Part shown: one piece after another, positions 1 to 4,727 of the stretch
How positions within the stretch are numbered: the first letter of the stretch is position 1
How the letters are laid out: every line of letters begins with the position of its first letter
DNA from: Actinomycetota bacterium
Lineage (GTDB): Bacteria > Actinomycetota > Acidimicrobiia > Acidimicrobiales > Ilumatobacteraceae
Assembly (NCBI GenBank): GCA_005787025.1
Contig: SYCH01000073.1
Coordinates: 1-5,342, forward strand
Direction: 5' to 3'
DNA length: 5,342 bases
Notes under the pieces: model-generated
The model's database searches: none
Told to the model about the DNA's origin: nothing
Seen by the model: only the letters and a program-made list of their open reading frames with translations
Program-made: the position numbers and the translations under genes

Positions 1-302
1 CGCGACCGGGGTCCGCCCAATTCGGTGTCACCGTCGTGGAGGACGGGCCAGCGCGAGAGGATCGCCAGGCCCTCGGCGAAGCGGGGGAGGAGTCGCGAGT
101 AGCCGTTGTGTTTGAACGTCCAGATGCAGTGCAGTCCGAGCGCCTTCGAGAGGTGGCGGGCCTGGTGTCGGCGCACCTCTTGAAGTCCGATCACGTCGAT
201 GTCGAGAGCGTCGATGGTCGCGGCGAGATCGCCAAGGTCCGGGCGCACGGCACCGTGAATGTTCCACGTCGCGACACGCAACTCGGAACGACGATCGATC
301 AT
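1..302 (-). CDS. Endonuclease/exonuclease/phosphatase family protein (partial, N-terminal part)
   Basis: The reverse strand carries an open frame from an ATG at 302-300 to the left edge, giving 100 codons with no stop. The C-terminal part is outside the window. Visible family motifs are VATWNIHG (residues 10-17, with Asn14), IGLQEV (38-43, with Glu42) and EGLAILSRWP (77-86). In the EEP fold (DNase I, exonuclease III, sphingomyelinase and inositol phosphatase relatives) this Asn and Glu bind the catalytic divalent metal, and the third motif is a conserved core strand. Family membership is therefore secure, but the substrate (DNA, phospholipid or other phosphodiester) is not, because the His/Asp catalytic motifs lie in the missing half. 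There is no signal peptide at this start, so a cytoplasmic protein is likely. The Shine-Dalgarno sequence is weak. The frame stays open upstream, but the motif position suits this ATG. The gene is divergent from the SDR and probably unrelated to the oxidoreductase group. Confidence 0.88.
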   Translation of the reverse strand, partial: MIDRRSELRVATWNIHGAVRPDLGDLAATIDALDIDVIGLQEVRRHQARHLSKALGLHCIWTFKHNGYSRLLPRFAEGLAILSRWPVLHDGDTELGGPRS

Positions 303-361
303 GCTCTCAGTCTTGCCGGTCGCCCGGGAAGTAACGTGCAAGAGCGAGCACGAGGAGCATC
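303..361. promoter_or_regulatory. Divergent intergenic region with an inverted repeat
   Basis: This 59-bp gap separates the divergent EEP and SDR genes and must hold at least the SDR promoter or leader. It contains a perfect 6-bp inverted repeat, TCTTGC at 311-316 and GCAAGA at 338-343, with 21 bases between the arms. A TAACGT hexamer at 332-337 fits the loose TANNNT form of a -10 box for rightward transcription. No well-spaced -35 box is evident. Repeats of this size occur by chance, so an operator role is only a suggestion. Confidence 0.3.
352..357 (+). promoter_or_regulatory. Ribosome binding site of the SDR gene
   Basis: GAGGAG lies 4 bases upstream of the ATG at 362. It is purine-rich and complementary to the 16S rRNA tail. 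It supports ATG 362 as the SDR start over the other-frame ATG at 301. Confidence 0.6.
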
Positions 362-1132
362 ATGGAACGTTTGACGGGGAAAGTGGCGTTGATCACGGGC
401 GGGTCGTCCGGGCTCGGCCGGGTGGGGGCGGAGCTCTTCGCCCGCGAGGGTGCCATGGTGGTCGTGGCCGACGTGGTGGATGGCGACGACGTGGTGGACG
501 CGATCGACGCGGCCGGCGGCGAGGCCACCTTCGTGCGGTGCGACGTGAGCGACGAATCCTCGGTGGAGGCTGCCGTGGCGCACGCCGTGGAAACCTTCGG
601 CGGATTGCACGTGCTGTACAACAACGCGGGCGTGATGCTCAGCGAGGACGATGGCCCCACCAATACCTCGGTGGAAACCTACCAACGCACCATGGACATC
701 AACGTGAAGGGCGTTCTGCTCGGATGTCGCTACGCGATCCCGGCGATGCTCGACTCCGGTGGCGGATCCATCGTGAACGTGGCCAGCTTCGTGGCTCACA
801 TGGGTGCCGCCACGCCACAGGTGGCCTACACGGCATCCAAAGGTGCGGTTCTGGCGATGACCCGTGAGATCGCCGTGATTTACGCCCGACGGGGCATTCG
901 GGCCAATTCGCTGTGTCCCGGTCCGATCATGACGCCTATGTTGGCCAAGTTCCTCAGCGACGACATCAAGCGAAATCGCCGTCTCGTGCACATTCCGATG
1001 GGGCGTTTCGGCGACCCGATCGAGATCGCCAACGGCGCATTGTTCCTGGCGTCCGACGAGAGCAGTTGGATGACGGGTCAGTCGCTCATCATCGACGGTG
1101 GAATCACCGCCGCGTACGTCACGCCGGAATGA
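362..1132 (+). CDS. Classical short-chain dehydrogenase/reductase (SDR family)
   Basis: This 256-residue NAD(P)-dependent oxidoreductase is full length for a classical SDR (about 250). The Rossmann cofactor motif TGGSSGLG is at residues 12-19. An acidic residue, Asp37, ends the second beta strand and suggests NAD(H) over NADP(H). Asp61-Val62 contacts the adenine ring, and NNAG is at 87-90. The complete catalytic tetrad is present: Asn114, Ser142, Tyr156 and Lys160 (in YTASK). PGPIMTP (186-192) and a terminal SLIIDGG match the family's cofactor and C-terminal motifs. The protein should be a soluble, cytoplasmic, tetrameric enzyme that interconverts a secondary alcohol and a ketone. The substrate cannot be assigned, because the loop after Pro188 is variable in this family. 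The start is supported by GAGGAG just upstream. The gene is divergent from the EEP gene and ends 4 bp before the stop of the convergent VOC gene, so it appears monocistronic. Confidence 0.95.
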   Translation: MERLTGKVALITGGSSGLGRVGAELFAREGAMVVVADVVDGDDVVDAIDAAGGEATFVRCDVSDESSVEAAVAHAVETFGGLHVLYNNAGVMLSEDDGPTNTSVETYQRTMDINVKGVLLGCRYAIPAMLDSGGGSIVNVASFVAHMGAATPQVAYTASKGAVLAMTREIAVIYARRGIRANSLCPGPIMTPMLAKFLSDDIKRNRRLVHIPMGRFGDPIEIANGALFLASDESSWMTGQSLIIDGGITAAYVTPE

Positions 1133-1136
1133 TGAT

Positions 1137-1796
1137 CTAGGACAGGATCACCGACCCGTTGGCGGTGAGGATCTCGACGTTGATCGTGGCGTGGTCGGCA
1201 TAGTTGAGCGAGATCATCGACTCCTCGTCGCCCAGCACCGATTCGTCACTCACCGCCGAGAGCATCATGTCGATGGATCGTGGTTGGGGATGGTGCAGGT
1301 CGAGGCGGACCAAGGTTCCACCCACCTGGAGTCCGTGGGTGGGGTGCTCGGTGCGACCCCAATCGATGAAGAACGGCAAGACCCCGTTCTCGGGCAGAGC
1401 ACCCAGGGTCAACGTCCATTCGATCAACACTCCATCGAGGCGTTGACGACTCATGGGCAAGATGTCGCCGGGATCGAAGCCGGCCTCGCGTGCGGCGATC
1501 ACGATCTCGGGTAACGGTCGGCGTGGTGCCGCGCACCAGGCGACGAGGGTGGCGCATTCGAGGGTGTCCACCCCGAACGGTCGGGGGAAATCGGGTGCCG
1601 GCTGCGCGGGATCGGGACCGACGATCTCCAGATAGGTGCGCTCGCCCAGACCGAGCAGAGCATTGAAGGTTCCGAGGCCCACGTGAGCGCCACCTGGTTG
1701 AGGGGCGACCCCGAATCGGGTCTCGATGTCGGCCACGGTGCCCGCCAGGTCGGGGGTGGCGTACACCAGGTGGTCGATGTGCAGGTGCTTGCTCAT
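1137..1796 (-). CDS. VOC-superfamily protein with glyoxalase-like domain
   Basis: Reading from the ATG at 1796-1794, the protein has 219 residues. It opens with HIDHLVYATPDL, the first strand of a VOC module, with His9 at a usual metal-ligand position. HVGLGTFNALLGLG (38-51) and YLEIVG (55-60, with Glu57 at the other ligand position) follow. PFFIDWG with a nearby His-Pro (141-152) resembles the core of the Glyoxalase_3-like family (PF13468). That family has no firmly established reaction, so calling it a glyoxalase or ring-cleaving dioxygenase would be over-reading. The frame is open upstream for 21 more codons, but that extension (rich in Arg, Gln and Cys) does not look like a VOC start, and homology begins right after Met1. 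The Shine-Dalgarno sequence at 1822-1817 is 20 bases from this ATG, unusually far, with a three-codon reading frame between. The gene is convergent with the SDR and divergent from the hydroxyacid dehydrogenase. Confidence 0.87.
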   Translation of the reverse strand: MSKHLHIDHLVYATPDLAGTVADIETRFGVAPQPGGAHVGLGTFNALLGLGERTYLEIVGPDPAQPAPDFPRPFGVDTLECATLVAWCAAPRRPLPEIVIAAREAGFDPGDILPMSRQRLDGVLIEWTLTLGALPENGVLPFFIDWGRTEHPTHGLQVGGTLVRLDLHHPQPRSIDMMLSAVSDESVLGDEESMISLNYADHATINVEILTANGSVILS

Positions 1797-1798
1797 GT

Positions 1799-1810
1799 TC
1801 AGTTGTCCAT
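1799..1810 (-). other. Putative three-codon leader minicistron (Met-Asp-Asn-stop)
   Basis: On the reverse strand, ATG GAC AAC TGA runs from 1810 to 1799. A strong GGAGGT lies 6 bases upstream of this ATG, an ideal spacing. The TGA ends 2 bases before the ATG of the VOC gene (1796). A ribosome recruited here would stop next to the VOC start, which would permit termination-reinitiation coupling. The reading is direct from sequence, but use as a minicistron is inference. It could equally be a chance ATG inside a VOC leader with a poorly spaced Shine-Dalgarno sequence. Confidence 0.35.
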
Positions 1811-1811
1811 G

Positions 1812-1833
1812 TTGGCACCTCCGCGCCTGCCAA
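1812..1833. promoter_or_regulatory. 22-bp inverted repeat between divergent VOC and hydroxyacid dehydrogenase genes
   Basis: TTGGCA (1812-1817) and TGCCAA (1828-1833) form a perfect 6-bp dyad around a 10-base spacer. With one unpaired base, the arms extend to 1811 and 1835. The repeat sits in the 41-bp gap between the two divergent genes, a usual place for a shared operator. On the VOC-side RNA the same repeat could fold into a hairpin whose 10-base loop contains GGAGG (1822-1818), the VOC Shine-Dalgarno core. Whether it acts as a DNA operator, an RNA hairpin, or neither cannot be decided from the sequence. Confidence 0.4.
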
Positions 1834-1837
1834 ACTC

Positions 1838-2779
1838 GTGATCGTGCCCGAAACCTCACGTCCCGCCCCCGAAGACGCCACCGGCCCCATCCCCGTGATC
1901 GGAACCGGTCCGCGCGTCGCGTTTCTCGGTCTCGGTGTCATGGGAGCGCCCATGGCCGGACATCTGTCGAAAGCGGACTACCGCATCACGGTGTACAACC
2001 GCACGGCGAAGAAGGCTCTGGCGTGGGTGGCCCTGAATCGTGGTCTGGCCAAGCCGACGCCGGTGGAAGCGGTGGAGGATGCCGAAGTCGTGATGTTGTG
2101 CGTGGGCAACGATGACGACGTGCGCAGCGTGGTGCTCGGTCCGAACGGGGCGTTGGCCGGGATGAAGCCTGGTTCGATCCTCGTCGATCACACCACGGCG
2201 TCGGCCGACGTGGCGCGCGAGATGGCCGCCGCCTGCGCTGATCGCGGGGTCGGTTTCGTCGACGCACCGGTGTCGGGTGGTCAGGCCGGAGCACAGAACG
2301 GCGCGCTCACCGTGATGTGCGGTTGCGACGACCCGGCGGTGTTCGAGAAAGTCAAGGTGGTCATCGCTCCCTATTCGCGCGCGTGCGAATTGATGGGCGG
2401 TGTGGGCTCGGGGCAGTTGGCCAAGATGGTGAACCAAATCTGCATCGCCGGGGTGGTGCAAGGGTTGGCCGAGGGCATCAACTTCGCCCAGCGAGCCGGG
2501 CTCGACGTGGAGAAGTTGGTGGGTGTCATCGGCAAGGGCGCGGCGCAGAGCTGGCAAATGGACAATCGCGCCGGCACGATGGCCAAGGGCGAGTTCGAGT
2601 TCGGATTCGCCGTGGAATGGATGCGCAAGGATCTGGGCATCTGTCTCGACGAAGCGCAGCGGAACGGTGCCCGTCTGCCGATGACCGCGCTCGTGGATCA
2701 GTTCTACGCGCAGGTGATGGCCCGTGGCGGAGGTCGCTGGGACACCAGCAGCCTCGTCCACCTGCTCCAGAACGATTGA
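1838..2779 (+). CDS. 3-hydroxyisobutyrate dehydrogenase-type beta-hydroxyacid dehydrogenase, NAD(P)-dependent
   Basis: As annotated from GTG 1838, the protein has 313 residues; relatives are usually about 290-300. The Rossmann motif FLGLGVMG is at 29-36, followed by VYNRT (52-56), whose Arg55 favours NADP(H). DAPVSGG (142-148) is the substrate-binding signature. GSGQLAKMVNQ (190-200) holds the catalytic Lys196 and Asn199, and WMRKDL (261-266) matches the conserved Lys-Asp of the C-terminal helical domain. All hallmark residues are present, so it should be active on a 3-hydroxyacid such as 3-hydroxyisobutyrate, or on tartronate-semialdehyde or a related acid. The signatures do not separate these. 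Residues 1-25 form a Pro-rich extension with no clear Shine-Dalgarno sequence, so GTG 1895, just before the Rossmann strand, is a plausible true start. It is divergent from the VOC gene and 65 bp upstream of the Rieske gene, so it may begin the operon. Confidence 0.93.
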   Translation: MIVPETSRPAPEDATGPIPVIGTGPRVAFLGLGVMGAPMAGHLSKADYRITVYNRTAKKALAWVALNRGLAKPTPVEAVEDAEVVMLCVGNDDDVRSVVLGPNGALAGMKPGSILVDHTTASADVAREMAAACADRGVGFVDAPVSGGQAGAQNGALTVMCGCDDPAVFEKVKVVIAPYSRACELMGGVGSGQLAKMVNQICIAGVVQGLAEGINFAQRAGLDVEKLVGVIGKGAAQSWQMDNRAGTMAKGEFEFGFAVEWMRKDLGICLDEAQRNGARLPMTALVDQFYAQVMARGGGRWDTSSLVHLLQND

Positions 2780-2844
2780 CGGGACATCTCCATCCCCTTC
2801 GTCCAAAGGCCAGCCTCTAGTCTGAGGTCGGAACGGGGGTTCTC
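2780..2844 (+). promoter_or_regulatory. Intergenic leader of the Rieske operon with imperfect palindrome
   Basis: This 65-bp gap lies between the hydroxyacid dehydrogenase and the Rieske gene. CCTC (2814-2817) and GAGG (2824-2827) flank TAGTCT (2818-2823). Further matching pairs at 2810-2811 and 2830-2831 make an imperfect 22-bp dyad. TAGTCT fits a loose -10 box (TANNNT) but lacks a convincing -35 box at normal spacing. The dyad could be an operator, a weak hairpin attenuating read-through, or chance. No poly-T tract follows, so it is not a canonical intrinsic terminator. A G-rich run at 2835-2839 probably serves as the ribosome binding site for the ATG at 2845. Confidence 0.3.
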
Positions 2845-4098
2845 ATGAGCACGGAGACACGGGAAGAATCGGGGGGCGCACCGGTGAACACGCCGCGTCG
2901 CCGTCTGTTGCAGATGGCCGAGCGCACGATCGCTCACAACAAGGCCGGTACCACGCACCTCACCGAGTCGACCTCCACCATCCCGGTCTCCAACTACTTC
3001 GACCCCGAGCGTTGGCGTCGCGAGGTGGACTTGATCTTCAAGCGCGTGCCGCTGTTGCTGGCCACCAGCGCCGAGATCAAGCAGGCCAACACCTACAAGG
3101 CCATCGAGGTGGCCGGAATGCCGGTCCTGATCGTGCGCGGTGCCGACGGCTTGGTGCGGGCCTTCGTCAACATGTGCAGTCATCGCGGTTCGATGTTGGT
3201 GGACGAGGGAGTGGGCGAAGCGCGACGTTTCGCCTGCCCGTACCACAACTGGGTCTACGACCAACAGGGTGATCTGGTCGGAATGTTCAAGCAGGACGAC
3301 TTCGGCTCTGTCGACACTTCCTGCCTCGGCCTCACCACCCTGCCGGTGACCGAGCGCGCGGGATTGGTGTGGGTCACCTTGAATCCCACGTCCACGCTCG
3401 ACTCCGATGCGTTCTTCGCCGGGTACGACGAGCTGTTGGAGTTCTGCCACTTCGCCGACATGAACCATTTCGGCTCGCGTCGCCTGGTCGGTCCGAACTG
3501 GAAAGTGTCCTTCGACGGTTACGTCGACTTCTACCACCTTCCCATCCTGCACAAGAACACCTTCGGTCCCGAGTTCCCGTGCGATGCGCTCTTCCATCGC
3601 GTCGGTCCGCACCAACGCGTCACCGGACCGCGAGGACATTGGGCGAAGTTGGAGAGTCGTCCGCAGGACGAATGGCCGGACTCCATCCTCACCGGTGGTG
3701 TGTGGAGCATCTTCCCGCACGCGTCCATCGCCGGCTTCGACGTGGAGGAACACAAGGTCTACCAAGTGGCGCGCATCTTCCCGGGCGCGAATCCGGAGGA
3801 GTCGATCACCTACCTGGACTTCATCTCCACCGCCCCCAAGACTCCCGAATTCGTGGAGCTGATCGACAAGCAGATCGCGTTCCTGGAAATGGTGGTGCGC
3901 GACGAGGACTACGCCACCGGATTGAAGATCCAGCGCACGGTGAAAACCGGCGCCAAGACCGAGTTCATCTTCGGTCGCAACGAGGGTGGCGCTCAGTACG
4001 TGCACGGTTGGTTGGACGAGATCCTGGCCACTTCGGACGCGGATCTCTCGGACTTGTTCCGTCGGGGCGTCGACGTCGCCCGTATCGTGAACCCCTGA
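2845..4098 (+). CDS. Rieske non-heme iron oxygenase, large (alpha) subunit
   Basis: This 417-residue protein has the usual length and domain order of ring-hydroxylating oxygenase alpha subunits. The N-terminal Rieske [2Fe-2S] domain shows Cys111-X-His113 (in MCSHRG) and Cys131-X2-His134 (in CPYHNW). The C-terminal catalytic domain begins with NWKVSFDGYVDFYHLPILH (218-236): Asp228 is the bridging Asp between Rieske centre and iron in the next subunit, and His231 and His236 are iron ligands. Asp355 in RDEDYATGLKIQ is the likely third ligand. All key residues are intact, so an active O2-dependent hydroxylase or demethylase is expected. Substrate is unknown. No beta subunit, ferredoxin or reductase gene adjoins it, which fits a homomeric alpha-only enzyme with electron partners encoded elsewhere. 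The ATG at 2845 has a G-rich run 5 bases upstream; GTG 2884 is an alternative start. It leads a tight run with the next two genes. Confidence 0.95.
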   Translation: MSTETREESGGAPVNTPRRRLLQMAERTIAHNKAGTTHLTESTSTIPVSNYFDPERWRREVDLIFKRVPLLLATSAEIKQANTYKAIEVAGMPVLIVRGADGLVRAFVNMCSHRGSMLVDEGVGEARRFACPYHNWVYDQQGDLVGMFKQDDFGSVDTSCLGLTTLPVTERAGLVWVTLNPTSTLDSDAFFAGYDELLEFCHFADMNHFGSRRLVGPNWKVSFDGYVDFYHLPILHKNTFGPEFPCDALFHRVGPHQRVTGPRGHWAKLESRPQDEWPDSILTGGVWSIFPHASIAGFDVEEHKVYQVARIFPGANPEESITYLDFISTAPKTPEFVELIDKQIAFLEMVVRDEDYATGLKIQRTVKTGAKTEFIFGRNEGGAQYVHGWLDEILATSDADLSDLFRRGVDVARIVNP

Positions 4099-4102
4099 CG
4101 TC

Positions 4103-4714
4103 GTGTCCGACCAGTCGAACGACATCATGGAGGTGATGCGCACGTGCATCGCCATGCGTCATCTGCGAACCGACGAGGTGCCCGAGCAGATGATCGTCGA
4201 CGTGGTGCGGGCGGCCACCTACGCGTCCAATCCCGGCAACAGTCAGAACTGGCGCTTCGTCGTGGTTCGTGATCGCGAACGCAAGGAACGCTTGGCCTCC
4301 CACGTGCACAAGATGCTGGGTACCCGATTCGTCGCCGGTCCGACGGGGGACGAGTCTCGCGACAAGATGATGGCGGGTGCGCGACGCTTGGTGGAAGGTT
4401 TCGCCGACGTTCCGGTCTGGATCTTCGTGGTCGGCATCAACGCGTACCCGCCCCAGGCCCCGAACGAATCCTTCGTGTGGTCGACCGTCTATCCGGCCTC
4501 GCAGAACCTGGTGCTCGCCGCGCGCGCGATGGGACTGGGCACCACTTTCACCACGTTCCATCACGTGGCTCCCGACGAGTTCCGAGCCGAACTCGGTGTT
4601 CCGGATGACGCCCACATCGGTACGGCGATCGCTCTGGGCTTTCCCGAGAAGAAGTTCACCGCGGTCAATCGCAAGCCGGTGTCCGAGGTCATCCGTTGGG
4701 AGCGGTTCTCGTGA
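4103..4714 (+). CDS. Nitroreductase-family flavoprotein (FMN-dependent)
   Basis: This 203-residue protein matches the nitroreductase fold in size and motif order. An N-terminal EVMRTCIAMRHLRTDEVP (10-27) corresponds to the FMN-phosphate-binding Arg-rich segment. The AATYASNPGNSQNWRFVVV region (37-55) matches the family's Ala-Pro-Ser...Asn-x-Gln-Pro-Trp motif, with Asn in place of the common Pro before Trp50. The C-terminal part has SQNLVLAARAMGLGTTFTTF, the usual dimer/FMN-binding helix and glycine turn, then an IALGFPEKK strand. Members reduce nitro groups, quinones, flavins or enones using NAD(P)H; a few have other roles, so substrate is open. GTG 4103 starts 4 bp after the Rieske stop, which implies translational coupling, since there is no clear Shine-Dalgarno sequence. 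ATG 4127 is an alternative that keeps the motifs. Its position suggests it serves the same pathway, for example as a reductase of an oxidised intermediate, but this is inference. Confidence 0.92.
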   Translation: MSDQSNDIMEVMRTCIAMRHLRTDEVPEQMIVDVVRAATYASNPGNSQNWRFVVVRDRERKERLASHVHKMLGTRFVAGPTGDESRDKMMAGARRLVEGFADVPVWIFVVGINAYPPQAPNESFVWSTVYPASQNLVLAARAMGLGTTFTTFHHVAPDEFRAELGVPDDAHIGTAIALGFPEKKFTAVNRKPVSEVIRWERFS

Positions 4715-4719
4715 GAGGA
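4714..4719 (+). promoter_or_regulatory. Ribosome binding site of the LLM-class gene
   Basis: AGAGGA starts at the last base of the nitroreductase TGA stop and lies 8 bases upstream of the ATG at 4728. The spacing is near ideal and fixes that start. The overlap with the preceding stop codon supports co-transcription and coupling. Confidence 0.65.
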
Positions 4720-4727
4720 TCGTGGTC

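Noticed and set aside
259..867. A 202-codon forward frame and an overlapping 230-codon reverse frame (299-991) across the SDR.
   Set aside because: Both are alternate frames of the SDR: Gly/Arg-rich or His-rich, with no motifs. The SDR frame has a ribosome binding site and all catalytic residues.
1133..1150. The TGATC/GATCA dyad as a bidirectional terminator.
   Set aside because: The stem is 5 bp, mostly A/T, has an 8-base loop and no U-tract, so it is too weak for an intrinsic terminator.
1137..1796. Calling the VOC protein an extradiol ring-cleavage dioxygenase to complete an aromatic pathway with the Rieske enzyme.
   Set aside because: Its motifs match the glyoxalase-like group rather than the extradiol enzymes, and I cannot identify the two-His one-Glu set of those dioxygenases.
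1797..1859. A longer VOC protein starting 21 codons upstream.
   Set aside because: The extra residues do not resemble a VOC N-terminus and would place the start inside the divergent gene, upstream of the good Shine-Dalgarno sequence. The VOC fold starts right after the ATG at 1796.
2776..2781. TTGACG at the end of the hydroxyacid dehydrogenase as a -35 box for the Rieske operon.
   Set aside because: It is 36 bases from the only -10-like hexamer (2818-2823), and nothing resembling a -10 box lies at 17-18 bases.
1856..2806. A 316-codon reverse-strand open frame opposite the hydroxyacid dehydrogenase.
   Set aside because: It is low-complexity and His/Arg-rich with no family motif, and the forward frame has the complete dehydrogenase signature.
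2704..4155. A 483-codon open frame on the reverse strand opposite the Rieske gene.
   Set aside because: It mirrors the Rieske gene. Its translation is rich in His, Val, Arg and Gly with no recognisable domain, while the forward frame shows every Rieske motif. Long antisense frames are expected in GC-rich coding DNA.
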